Shown here: one piece after another, positions 7,755 through 15,370 of the stretch | How positions within the stretch are numbered: position 1 is the stretch's first letter | Layout: every line of letters begins with the position of its first letter | Source of the DNA: Lentisphaerota bacterium | Lineage (GTDB): Bacteria > Verrucomicrobiota > Lentisphaeria > Victivallales > UBA1829 | DNA length: 64,000 nucleotides | Assembly: GCA_015061915.1 (NCBI GenBank) | Contig: SUVR01000001.1 | Coordinates: 92,991-156,990, forward strand | Direction: 5' to 3' | Position numbers and translations under genes: made by a program | The notes under the pieces: generated by a model | Database searches by the model: none | What the model was told of the DNA's origin: nothing | What the model saw: only the letters and a program-made list of their open reading frames with translations

Positions 7755-8939
7755 TCAGCTGAGCTTGACTTCCTTGCCGCCCTGTTCAGCGGACTGGTAG
7801 ATACCGCACAGGATCTTCTGGATCATGAGACCGGCTTCGCCCGGAGCGCGCAGTTCGGTGCCCTTCAGGATCGCATCCACCCAGTTCTGCAGTTTGCGCT
7901 TGAACAGGTAGACCCAGTCGTGGTTCCAATCCGGCAGCAGGTGGTCCGGAGCCATGGTGATCATAGCACCATCCTGGTCCGTGAAGATCTTCAGGGGATC
8001 CCAGGTACAGCCGCCCTTGTCACCCATTGCGGTGAAGGTCCAGGTCAGCGTCTTTTCCAGATGTGCTGCAAAGGAGGATTCGATCTGCATGATCATGCCG
8101 TTATCGAAACGGATGTGACCGATCGCAAGGTCTTCCACCGTGTAGGTCTTGTAATCCCAGTTCGGCCAGTCGCAGGAAACGTTGCAGGGTTTGTTGCCCA
8201 GGTAGGTCCAGCAGTTACCCGTAGCGGCAACCGGTTTCGGGGAGCCCATGAAGTAGTGAGCCATTTCGATCACGTGAACGCCGATATCGATCAGCGGACC
8301 GCCGCCCTGAAGTTCTTTCTGTCCGAACACACCCCAGTTCGGAATACCGCGGCGACGCAGTGCCTGACATTTCACGAACATCAGATTACCGAACTGACCG
8401 CGGGCTTTCGCGTTCATCAGGTAGTCCGTCTTGGTGTTGTAACGGTGCTGGAAACCAACTGCCAGCTTCACGTTGTTCTTCTTGGCGGCAGCGATCATCT
8501 TTTCACATTCTTCCGGAGTCATTGCCATGGGTTTTTCCACCATCACGTGGCAGCCGGCATTGGCTGCAGCAACGGCTGCGGGCATATGAACACCGTTCGG
8601 AGTACAGACGTCGATGGCATCCGGCTTCACTGCCTTGAACATATCATCCCACTTTTCAAAGCACATTTCCGGAGTCGCACCATACTGCTTCTGGACGTAT
8701 TCCAGACGATCCGGCTTGATGTCGCAGTAGCCCACAATTTCCACTTCCGGAATCTGGGAGTACGCTGCCATGTGGGTCGTGAAAATACCGCCGCAACCGA
8801 TAAATGCCACGCGCAGTTTCTTCGGAGCTGCAGCCTTCTTCACAGCTGCTTTCTTCGGAGCTGCCTTCTTGGCTGCTGTTGCTTTCGGGGCTGCTGCCTT
8901 CTTGGCAGGTGCGGCTTTCTTTGCTGTTGCTTTTGCCAT
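7755..8939 (-). CDS. Gfo/Idh/MocA-family oxidoreductase with histone-H1-like N-terminal tail
   Basis: A 394-residue protein in two parts. Residues 1-41 contain only Ala, Lys, Pro, Thr and Val after the start Met, with patterns such as KKAAPAKKAAAPK, like histone H1 tails. From residue 42 a Rossmann domain starts (LRVAFIGCGGIF), followed by the EKPMAMTPEE segment of NAD(P)-dependent Gfo/Idh/MocA enzymes and an alpha/beta C-terminal domain. These enzymes oxidise or reduce sugars and inositols; the substrate here is unknown. The ATG at the tail has AAGGA about 10 nt upstream and there is no other good start before the Rossmann fold, so the tail is probably translated. It is transcribed alone, divergent from apgM, with its own terminator. 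Confidence 0.9.
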   Translation of the reverse strand: MAKATAKKAAPAKKAAAPKATAAKKAAPKKAAVKKAAAPKKLRVAFIGCGGIFTTHMAAYSQIPEVEIVGYCDIKPDRLEYVQKQYGATPEMCFEKWDDMFKAVKPDAIDVCTPNGVHMPAAVAAANAGCHVMVEKPMAMTPEECEKMIAAAKKNNVKLAVGFQHRYNTKTDYLMNAKARGQFGNLMFVKCQALRRRGIPNWGVFGQKELQGGGPLIDIGVHVIEMAHYFMGSPKPVAATGNCWTYLGNKPCNVSCDWPNWDYKTYTVEDLAIGHIRFDNGMIMQIESSFAAHLEKTLTWTFTAMGDKGGCTWDPLKIFTDQDGAMITMAPDHLLPDWNHDWVYLFKRKLQNWVDAILKGTELRAPGEAGLMIQKILCGIYQSAEQGGKEVKLS

Positions 8940-9049
8940 CTTTTTTGTTTCCTTGATTTTAGTGATTTGAGGTTAAAGTCACAAAATAAAAATCTTTCTC
9001 TCCGTAAGATAATTCACCTTGTGCACATTTTCAAATAGTTAAAGCTGTG

Positions 9050-9076
9050 CAAAATGTGATATGTAAATACATTTTG
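9050..9076. promoter_or_regulatory. inverted repeat in divergent promoter region (possible operator)
   Basis: CAAAATGT and ACATTTTG, 8 bp each and exact inverted copies, are separated by 11 nt. They lie in the 238-bp region between the divergent oxidoreductase and apgM genes. The spacing fits a dimeric regulator site or a weak hairpin; no regulator is identified. Confidence 0.3.
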
Positions 9077-9099
9077 TGAGATGTCTTTTTTCTGTTCCC

Positions 9100-9128
9100 T
9101 TGATTTTTTCCCGTTCGGGCGTTATATT
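9100..9128 (+). promoter_or_regulatory. probable apgM promoter
   Basis: TTGATT, 17 nt, TATATT, 49 nt before the start codon of apgM. Confidence 0.65.
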
Positions 9129-9177
9129 TATAGCGAAATGTTGAACTTTTACTCTTGAATTTGGAAAGGATCATATC

Positions 9178-10404
9178 ATGGATCGGATGGATCTGACGGG
9201 AAAGGCGATCGTCTTTCTTGCGGACGGCATGGCAGATATGCCTGTGGAAGAACTGAACGGAAAAACGCCGCTGGAAGCAGTGGAAACGCCCTTTATGGAC
9301 AGCATAGCAAAGCAGGGTGCAAGCGGTACATTCCTGACCCTGCCGGAAGGTTTCCCCACTTCTTCCGATGCCGCCAATATGTCTGTACTGGGCTACAGCC
9401 TCGCACAGTTCTATCCCGGACGCGGTCCCATCGAAGCCGTCAGTCAGGGGATTGAGCTGGGACCGGATGATATTGCATTCCGCTGCAATCTGGTCTATGT
9501 GGAAGGCGACATCCTCCGGGACTATTCTGCCGGACATATCAAGCCGGAACACGCCAGGATCCTGATAGATGCCCTGCAGGAAAAATTCGGCAGCGATAAA
9601 GTCACTTTCTATTCCGGTGTCAGCTACCGGAACCTGTTGATCCTTCACGGAAAAGAATTTTCGGCAAAGGTCGACTACTTCAAGCCGGATTCTTCTCAGG
9701 ATCAGCCCGTTGCCGATCTGCCCTGGACTGCGCTGGATGACAGCATCGAAGCAAAAAATACGGTCGATATGCTGAACCGTTTGTACGCTGACTGTGCCGC
9801 ATTTCTGGCGGAACACCCGCTGGTCAAGTCCGGTACGGCAAAAGGAAACGCCATCTGGCCCTGGAGCCCCGGAAAGACCCCGGCATTTACCCCCTTTGAA
9901 CAGAAATATATGGCGAAGAAAGGGGCGGTCATCACTGCAGTGGATGTGATCTCCGGTATCGGTAAGTGCGCCGGTATGGATGTGATCCCGGTGGAAGGCG
10001 CAACCGGATATATTGATACGAACTACGCCGGAAAAGCCGCTGCCGCCATCAAGGCGATCGAGGACCACGACTTTGTGTATGTCCATCTGGAAGCCATTGA
10101 TGAAACCAGTCATGAAGGGATCCTGAAACTGAAGATGCAGGCGATCAGTGACTTTGAAAACAAGATTGTCAAGCCCGTTATGCAGGCTCTGGAAGGACGC
10201 AACTGCACCTTTGCTGTTCTGCCGGACCACCCGGTTCCGTTGAAACTGCGGGCGCATACACGGACCCCTGTTCCGGTCGCCATCTGCGGACCTCATATCC
10301 AGCCGGATGCGGTGGAAAAATATTCCGAAAAGGATGCGCCCAACGGCTCCCTCGGCTTTATGAGCGGTGAGGAATTTGTCCGGACGGTCCTGAACATCCG
10401 TTGA
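9178..10404 (+). CDS. apgM: 2,3-bisphosphoglycerate-independent phosphoglycerate mutase, archaeal type (ApgM)
   Basis: Converts 3-phosphoglycerate to 2-phosphoglycerate in glycolysis. The 408 residues belong to the alkaline-phosphatase superfamily and have the ApgM layout rather than the 510-residue GpmI layout. The N-terminal metal segment reads IVFLADGMADMPVEELNGKT and is followed by SSDAANMSVLGY with the phosphorylated Ser region. The metal ligands continue in the C-terminal part around VHLEAIDETSHEG and LPDHPVP. Bacterial members are sometimes labelled proposed homoserine kinase; that alternative cannot be excluded but glycolytic use is more likely beside the PPi-dependent phosphofructokinase found at 31 kb. 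Start chosen from AAAGGA 9-10 nt upstream. Confidence 0.9.
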   Translation: MDRMDLTGKAIVFLADGMADMPVEELNGKTPLEAVETPFMDSIAKQGASGTFLTLPEGFPTSSDAANMSVLGYSLAQFYPGRGPIEAVSQGIELGPDDIAFRCNLVYVEGDILRDYSAGHIKPEHARILIDALQEKFGSDKVTFYSGVSYRNLLILHGKEFSAKVDYFKPDSSQDQPVADLPWTALDDSIEAKNTVDMLNRLYADCAAFLAEHPLVKSGTAKGNAIWPWSPGKTPAFTPFEQKYMAKKGAVITAVDVISGIGKCAGMDVIPVEGATGYIDTNYAGKAAAAIKAIEDHDFVYVHLEAIDETSHEGILKLKMQAISDFENKIVKPVMQALEGRNCTFAVLPDHPVPLKLRAHTRTPVPVAICGPHIQPDAVEKYSEKDAPNGSLGFMSGEEFVRTVLNIR

Positions 10405-10430
10405 GCGATCCCTCAATAGAATAAATGAGA

Positions 10431-10458
10431 AGCACGGTTTCCACGCCGTGCTTTTTTT
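10431..10458 (+). terminator. terminator after apgM
   Basis: AGCACGG and CCGTGCT flank an 8-nt loop and are followed by seven Ts. Confidence 0.8.
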
Positions 10459-10503
10459 GTGGAAATGCCTGGAATGCTCCCTCCATCCGATTTTGTCCGA
10501 TTT

Positions 10504-10792
10504 GCGTGACAAATAAATCCCCCCGTGCCGCGACGAAAGGAAGTTGAGTTGGGCGGCACAAGTAAGAGGGCGCTTTGCATTCCATACCTTTTGGCGTGAC
10601 AAATAAATCCCCCCGTGTCGCGACGAAACGAAGTTGAGTTGGGCGGCACAAGTAAGAGGGCGCTCTGCGCCCCCTGTTTTTGACGGCTCCCCCTTACCCC
10701 CATACTGCGATCAGTCGCCCGTCAAAAACAGACCCGTTCGGATCACCGGGGAATGTTTCCCCGGCGACATTAAGGTGCGGCGCGTCAAACAA
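10504..10792. repeat. hairpin-rich dispersed repeat, copy 1, with an internal 75-bp tandem duplication
   Basis: The 10405-10864 gap has no supported gene. It holds two near-identical 75-bp units (10504-10578 and 10594-10668), each starting GCGTGACAAATAAATCC and containing a 7-bp stem GTGCCGC/GCGGCAC (one mismatch in unit 2). A 12-bp inverted repeat TGTTTTTGACGG / CCGTCAAAAACA (10675-10686 and 10719-10730) and a hairpin CCGGGGAA-TGT-TTCCCCGG (10746-10764) follow. The stretch 10594-10792 is present again in inverted orientation at 30644-30840 with few differences. Short open frames here arise from the repeat and have no ribosome binding site. Confidence 0.9.
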
Positions 10793-10810
10793 GAACAATA
10801 AATAAAGACA

Positions 10811-10838
10811 AAAAAGCCGGAGAGCAACCGTCTCCGGC
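10811..10838 (-). terminator. terminator of the argH operon
   Basis: On the minus strand, GCCGGAGA and TCTCCGGC form an 8-bp stem followed by six Ts, 27 nt past the stop of the secreted protein gene. Confidence 0.85.
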
Positions 10839-10864
10839 GAGAGAAATCAAACTTGTTTTCCGGG

Positions 10865-11461
10865 TCAGTTCCGACCGGAAAGTTTCAGGATCTCTTTGCA
10901 GAACAGAAGCGCCTCCTGGACTTCCTGCAGGTCATCTGCCGGACAGGATACCCGGAGTTTAATGATCTTCCCTTTACACAGGAACATAAGCAGAAGGGAG
11001 TGCATTTCTTCGCCGTTGGAACAGATCTTGAAACATTGCCCGGAAACGCCGGACGGCAGTTTCAGACCGGTCTCCTGCTTCACGGTCACGGACTCCACCA
11101 GACTGCTCCGTTCCGGCATAGTCCGGATGGACCGGACCACCGCAGCGAACTCCTGATCCAGTGCCTTCTGTGTCACCGGCTTCCCCTGGGAGTCCAGACT
11201 GTAGATGTAAACATCTCCGCAGGCGACCTCGTTCTGGTATCGGATGATCGTGCCGTAGACCGGATTCACGTTGCAGCTGACGGCGAACTTGTTATAGCCG
11301 CCGATCCGGCTGCCGAACTTCATGCCGGTAGCATCATCCTCAAAGACTTCATCCGCCGGACGGTAAACCACCTTGGGCGTGTCGGAAGCGCTCTCCTGTG
11401 TTTGACTCCACAAAAGACCCGTTCCTGCCAAAAGACTTGCGAGGATGATTTTTTTCCACAT
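10865..11461 (-). CDS. secreted protein of unknown function, downstream of argH
   Basis: A 198-residue protein with an N-terminal signal peptide (MWKKIILASLLAGTGLLWSQ), likely cleaved after about residue 20, so periplasmic or exported. The mature part is mixed alpha/beta with four cysteines (CNVNPV, VACGDVY, GQCFKICSN and later CKGK, CPADD), perhaps disulphide-bonded. I do not recognise a family. It begins 3 nt after the argH stop and shares its terminator, so it is co-transcribed with argH, though nothing suggests a role in arginine synthesis. Confidence 0.75.
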   Translation of the reverse strand: MWKKIILASLLAGTGLLWSQTQESASDTPKVVYRPADEVFEDDATGMKFGSRIGGYNKFAVSCNVNPVYGTIIRYQNEVACGDVYIYSLDSQGKPVTQKALDQEFAAVVRSIRTMPERSSLVESVTVKQETGLKLPSGVSGQCFKICSNGEEMHSLLLMFLCKGKIIKLRVSCPADDLQEVQEALLFCKEILKLSGRN

Positions 11462-11464
11462 AAC

Positions 11465-12841
11465 TCAGTTCAACTCCAACTGTTTTTTCCAGTACGTGAT
11501 CTGACTTGCCACCTGATCATAACCGGTGCCGCCGAATACATCTCTTGCGGCAACGGAACGTTCCGGAGAGAACAGCGCAAGCATACTTTCATCGGCTTCG
11601 GGGAAGACGCTTTTCATCTCTTCCAAGGTGACCTGATCCAGTGCTTTTCCGGCATCCTGCGCATAACGGACAAGGGCGCCGACTTTGTGGTGGGCATGAC
11701 GGAACGGAACGCCTTTACGGACCAGTGCTTCCGCCACGTCAGTTGCGATCAGTCCGGGGTCACTGGCGGCATCCAGCATCGCCTTTTCATTCAGCTTCAT
11801 GCCGTCGATCATACCGGGATAAACGGAGAGAATGCCGAGGACGGTATCAATGGCATCGAAGAGCGGCTCCTTGTCTTCCTGCAGGTCCCGGTTGTAGGTC
11901 AGCGGCAGCCCTTTGCAGAGGGTCAGCAGTGCCACCAGATCGCCGTAAACACGACCGGTCTTTCCGCGGCTGATTTCGGCAATATCCGGATTCTTTTTCT
12001 GAGGCATAAGGCTGGAGCCGGTGCAGTAGGCATCAGAGAAGACCATAAAGGAAAACTCCTGACTCATCCAGAGGATCAGGTCCTCGGAGAGACGGGAGAT
12101 GTGCATAGCAAAGATGGCGAGAGCGGAGAGCAGTTCGCAGGAGAAATCCCGGTCAGCCACCGCATCCATACTGTTCCGGCTCATAGCGGGGAAGTCCAGT
12201 TCCTTCCGGACAAATTCCCGGTCGATGGGCAGAGTCGTTCCTGCGATGGCGCCGCTGCCGAGAGGAAGAACATTGATCCGCTTGCGGGCATCCTCCAGTC
12301 TGCCCAGGTCACGCTCAAACATTTCCACATAAGCAAGCAGGTGGTGTGCAAAAAGGACCGGCTGGGCGTGTTGCAGGTGTGTGAATCCCGGCATAATGGT
12401 GCGGGGGTAGGCGGCAGCCTTGCTGACCAGTGCGGTCTGCAGCGCTTTGACGGCATCGCAGATGATCCGGATCTCATCCCGGAGGTAGAGGCGGATATCC
12501 AGATTGATCTGGTCGTTGCGGCTGCGGGCGGTGTGAACGCGGGCGCCTTCATCGCCGAGCGCTTCGATCAGCGCACTTTCAATGTGCATATGGATGTCTT
12601 CCAATTCAGGCGTGAAAGTGAAATCACCGGCTTCGATCCGGAGCAGGATCTTGTCCAGCTGTTCCCGGATCGCGTGTGCCGATTCCTGCGGAATGATCCC
12701 CGCAGCACCCAGCATGGCAGCGTGGGCTTTGCTGCCCATAATGTCATGCTTGTAAAGTCGTCTGTCGTATGAAATGGATTCGGTAAAATCCTGAACATTC
12801 TTTCCGGTATCTTCGGAAAATCTTCCGCCCCAAAGTGCCAT
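11465..12841 (-). CDS. argH: argininosuccinate lyase
   Basis: Splits argininosuccinate into arginine and fumarate, the last step of arginine synthesis. The 458 residues start MALWGGRFSEDTGKNVQDFT, as ArgH does. It carries HTARSRNDQ, the catalytic-His region FTHLQHAQPV and the fumarase/aspartase superfamily signature GSSLMPQKKNPD. Start 12841 is chosen because AAGGAGAAGAAGG lies directly upstream; an earlier in-frame start adds 18 basic residues before the conserved N-terminus. No other arginine gene is nearby. Confidence 0.96.
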   Translation of the reverse strand: MALWGGRFSEDTGKNVQDFTESISYDRRLYKHDIMGSKAHAAMLGAAGIIPQESAHAIREQLDKILLRIEAGDFTFTPELEDIHMHIESALIEALGDEGARVHTARSRNDQINLDIRLYLRDEIRIICDAVKALQTALVSKAAAYPRTIMPGFTHLQHAQPVLFAHHLLAYVEMFERDLGRLEDARKRINVLPLGSGAIAGTTLPIDREFVRKELDFPAMSRNSMDAVADRDFSCELLSALAIFAMHISRLSEDLILWMSQEFSFMVFSDAYCTGSSLMPQKKNPDIAEISRGKTGRVYGDLVALLTLCKGLPLTYNRDLQEDKEPLFDAIDTVLGILSVYPGMIDGMKLNEKAMLDAASDPGLIATDVAEALVRKGVPFRHAHHKVGALVRYAQDAGKALDQVTLEEMKSVFPEADESMLALFSPERSVAARDVFGGTGYDQVASQITYWKKQLELN

Positions 12842-12883
12842 GATCCTTCTTCTCCTTGATAAAAGTTGTTTTGTCACCCTGAC

Positions 12884-12912
12884 AATATAGCACATTTTTT
12901 TTATGAAATAAA
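12884..12912 (-). promoter_or_regulatory. probable argH promoter
   Basis: On the minus strand, TTTATT, 17 nt, TATATT, with TGTGC directly before the -10 (TGn extended -10). The 11-mer TGTGCTATATT recurs at the valS and ileS promoters. Confidence 0.5.
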
Positions 12913-12952
12913 GTAAAAACTGAAAAAAACTCGTGTTTTTTCAAAAAATGGC

Positions 12953-12980
12953 TTGATTTGCTGATAGTTCGGGGTATATT
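12953..12980 (+). promoter_or_regulatory. probable promoter of the TRL-like lipoprotein gene
   Basis: TTGATT, 16 nt, TATATT, about 55 nt before the start codon. Confidence 0.6.
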
Positions 12981-13035
12981 TTTACACGGAAAGCGTGTAA
13001 TCAATCAAAAAATCAAAAATACAGGAGAAAACAGA

Positions 13036-13407
13036 ATGAAATCTCTCTTCAAGGCGATCCTGCTGGCTGCAGTCCTCGTTTCCGGCACTATGATGCTCAC
13101 TTCTTGCGGCACCCCGTTCCCGCTGGGCTGCCTCTACACCAATGTCTATATGCCCGGCGCTCTGGGGGATGGCGAAATGCAGTACAACTGCAGAGGCTAT
13201 GTCAGCTGCTACAACTTCCTCGGCTGGTTTGCCGGCGGCAATGCTTCCCACAACCTGGCTGCCAAGGCCGGTAACATGAAGAAGATCTCCTGGACCACGC
13301 TTCACATCGAAAACTACCTCGGTATTTTCGGCAGATACACCAATGTGGTCTACGGTGTCGGTGAAGAAGCTGACCCCACGGTCAAATCGGTTGCGGATTA
13401 CGAATAA
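13036..13407 (+). CDS. TRL-like family lipoprotein
   Basis: A 123-residue lipoprotein. The signal peptide MKSLFKAILLAAVLVSGTMM ends in a lipobox LTSC, so Cys25 is probably lipidated. The mature part has GCLYTNVYMPG near the start and Gly-rich stretches, matching the small TRL-like family (PF13146) of unknown function, in which several copies of short beta-strand/turn segments occur. Start 13036 is preceded by AGGAG and gives the signal peptide directly. A terminator 29 nt after the stop ends this unit, so it is monocistronic apart from read-through into prmC. Confidence 0.75.
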   Translation: MKSLFKAILLAAVLVSGTMMLTSCGTPFPLGCLYTNVYMPGALGDGEMQYNCRGYVSCYNFLGWFAGGNASHNLAAKAGNMKKISWTTLHIENYLGIFGRYTNVVYGVGEEADPTVKSVADYE

Positions 13408-13435
13408 GCCGCAAGCAAAAAAAATGATCTGTTGA

Positions 13436-13463
13436 AGGCGGGCAGGTGATGTCCGCCTTTTTT
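13436..13463 (+). terminator. terminator directly before prmC
   Basis: AGGCGG and CCGCCT, 6 bp, followed by a run of Ts that ends 5 nt before the prmC start codon. It could act as a terminator for the lipoprotein gene or as an attenuator for prmC. Confidence 0.6.
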
Positions 13464-13468
13464 CTGCC

Positions 13469-14344
13469 ATGAAACTGATCGACCTTTTGAAAAACAGTGA
13501 AGAACGTTTCCGGTCTGCCGGGTTCGATTCCCCGGAGATCGAAGCTGCTTATATGCTGGAGGAAGTAACCGGGATCCGCCACAATCTGCTCTGGACGGAG
13601 TCGGAACGGGGACTTTCACCGGAGGAACAGACCCGCGCGGAAGACTATATGATGCGGCGTCTTGCTCACGAGCCGTTCCAGTATATCTGCGGCTGGGAGG
13701 ACTTCCGGGAACTGAAACTGAATGTTGCCCCCGGTTGTCTGATCCCCCGTCCCGAGACGGAGTTACTGGTGGATTTTGTCCTCAAAGCGCTGCCCCGGAA
13801 CGGACACGCCTGCGAACTGGGGACCGGCAGCGGCGCGATCGCTCTTTCTATCGCAAAGGAAAGACCGGATTCCCGGATCACAGCCAGTGAGATCTCACCC
13901 GACGCCCTTGCCATTGCGGAGTCCAACCGGAAGAAGTACGGCTTGAATAATGTATCCATCGTTCGGGGTGATCTTTTTGCATCGTTTGACCCGGATGTAA
14001 AGTTTGATCTGCTGGTGGCAAATCTGCCGTATATTCCGGAGGCGGTCCGGGATACTCTCCCCCGGAATGTGCGGGATTACGAGCCTTCGCTTGCTCTCTT
14101 TGCGGATCACGAAGGTATGGCATTGATCGAGCGCGCTTTGCTGGAAGCTCCCCGCTATCTGAAACCGGGTGCGCCGCTGTTCTTTGAAATGGGGGAAGAG
14201 CAAGGTGCGGCACTTGCCGGTTTCGCCCGGACGCAGAATTGTTATACCGGAATAAAAATCCTGCAGGATCAATACGGGGTTGACCGTTTTCTTGCCTGTA
14301 TTTTTGCGCCGGACACTTGCAAAAAACATTGCGGAACAGTATAG
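13469..14344 (+). CDS. prmC: peptide chain release factor N5-glutamine methyltransferase
   Basis: PrmC (HemK) methylates the glutamine of the GGQ motif in release factors RF1 and RF2. The 291 residues have the helical N-terminal domain (residues 1-75) and a SAM-binding Rossmann methyltransferase domain with ELGTGSGAIAL. The substrate-binding motif reads NLPY (ANLPYIPEAV) where most PrmC proteins have NPPY. The N-terminus MKLIDLLKNSEERFRSAGF aligns in length with known PrmC starts, so ATG 13469 is kept although no ribosome binding site is visible: a terminator hairpin and T-run occupy that place. A GGQ-containing protein follows two genes downstream. Confidence 0.9.
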   Translation: MKLIDLLKNSEERFRSAGFDSPEIEAAYMLEEVTGIRHNLLWTESERGLSPEEQTRAEDYMMRRLAHEPFQYICGWEDFRELKLNVAPGCLIPRPETELLVDFVLKALPRNGHACELGTGSGAIALSIAKERPDSRITASEISPDALAIAESNRKKYGLNNVSIVRGDLFASFDPDVKFDLLVANLPYIPEAVRDTLPRNVRDYEPSLALFADHEGMALIERALLEAPRYLKPGAPLFFEMGEEQGAALAGFARTQNCYTGIKILQDQYGVDRFLACIFAPDTCKKHCGTV

Positions 14345-14382
14345 TATATCCCATTGATAAAAGATAGCGATGAGGAACTGAA

Positions 14383-14856
14383 ATGCTGAAACATATTTTC
14401 CGGAACATCCTTGCAAGTGCGGTGCTGCTCTGCTGCACCACCTCCTGCTGTGTTGCGGATTGGTATCACGATCTGGTCTACGGGGATGCTCCGCTGCCCA
14501 CAGATCCGATCGCTCCCGCACCCGATGGAAAGTCCGCAACGGCACCGGCATACACTCCCGATGAAATTGTAACACTCGCATCCAGCGACCTGATCTTCTT
14601 TTTTACCGCCAATGGTATCCGTAAACCGGATGTGGCTTGTGAGTTTACGCTCCCGGATAAAGAACTCCTGGCAATCGGGTTCCGCATCCCTGAGGAGCTG
14701 GCAAAAAACGGAGCGATCTCACCGGTCCCGGAGAAGGTGGAATATCTGTTGCAATTTTCTCCGGCGGAAAAGGATGTTATCCGGATCGACCTGCGGAAAT
14801 TGAATGAGAAAAAAATCCTTTTTACCGGACAGTACAAGATCAAGAGGGTAAAATAA
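14383..14856 (+). CDS. hypothetical lipoprotein
   Basis: A 157-residue protein with an N-terminal signal (MLKHIFRNILASAVLLCCTT) and adjacent cysteines that could serve as lipobox (TTSCC). A Pro/Ala-rich linker (about residues 40-60, PTDPIAPAPDGKSATAPAY) precedes a beta-rich domain of about 95 residues. I do not recognise the family. GAGGA lies about 7 nt before the ATG. The next gene starts 1 nt after its stop, so both are translated from one message. Confidence 0.7.
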   Translation: MLKHIFRNILASAVLLCCTTSCCVADWYHDLVYGDAPLPTDPIAPAPDGKSATAPAYTPDEIVTLASSDLIFFFTANGIRKPDVACEFTLPDKELLAIGFRIPEELAKNGAISPVPEKVEYLLQFSPAEKDVIRIDLRKLNEKKILFTGQYKIKRVK

Positions 14857-14857
14857 G

Positions 14858-15349
14858 ATGGATATTGCCGAACGCAAAAAACTGCTTCTGGCAGAAGATG
14901 AAATCCTGTGGGAGACCTGCGCCGCAGACTTCCGGAAGGGAACAGGAAACGGGGGGCAGAAGTTGAATAAGACTTCATCCGCCGTGCGTATTTTTCATCC
15001 GGAAACGGGGATCACGGTGAACTGCCTGGAATCCCGCAGCCAAAGTGTGAACCGGCATCTGGCGCTGAAAAAGTTGCGGTTCCGGATCGCCTGTTCGGAG
15101 CGTTGCGATCTGACCGGACAGGAGACTTTCAAGCTGGAACCGGCGCCTTCCGTTTCCAATAAGAACTACCCTCATTGGATCGCTATGATATTCGATCATC
15201 TTGCCGCAGTAAACTGGGACTTGAAAGAGGCGGCTGTCAAGTTGGGAACGAGTCGCAGCAAACTCACAAAACTGCTGCAGCGGGATGACTCCCTGTGGCG
15301 GGAATTTCTCCATCAATCCACAAAGAAAAATACAGATCAAAATATATAA
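14858..15349 (+). CDS. release-factor-like protein with GGQ domain
   Basis: A 163-residue protein with the peptidyl-tRNA hydrolysing domain of class I release factors but no codon-recognition domain. The key segment is FRKGTGNGGQKLNKTSSAVR, containing GGQ near residue 32, followed by CLESRSQSVNRHLALKKL. Stand-alone GGQ proteins (ArfB/YaeJ, RF-H and related families) rescue stalled ribosomes; this one resembles the short 'peptide chain release factor family' group, whose precise role is unsettled. The C-terminus is positively charged but less so than ArfB's. It shares a gene cluster with prmC, which modifies GGQ glutamines. Confidence 0.82.
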   Translation: MDIAERKKLLLAEDEILWETCAADFRKGTGNGGQKLNKTSSAVRIFHPETGITVNCLESRSQSVNRHLALKKLRFRIACSERCDLTGQETFKLEPAPSVSNKNYPHWIAMIFDHLAAVNWDLKEAAVKLGTSRSKLTKLLQRDDSLWREFLHQSTKKNTDQNI

Positions 15350-15370
15350 TCAATGGAAAGGAAAACGATC

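Noticed and set aside
10358..10703. Two overlapping minus-strand reading frames of 96-97 codons in the first dispersed repeat
   Set aside because: They arise from the 75-bp tandem repeat, show internal duplication only because of it, and have no ribosome binding site. The corresponding frame in copy 2 is broken.
13518..13535. A tRNA T-arm-like sequence CCGGGTTCGATTCCCCGG
   Set aside because: It lies inside the conserved N-terminal coding part of prmC, and no acceptor or anticodon stems fit around it.
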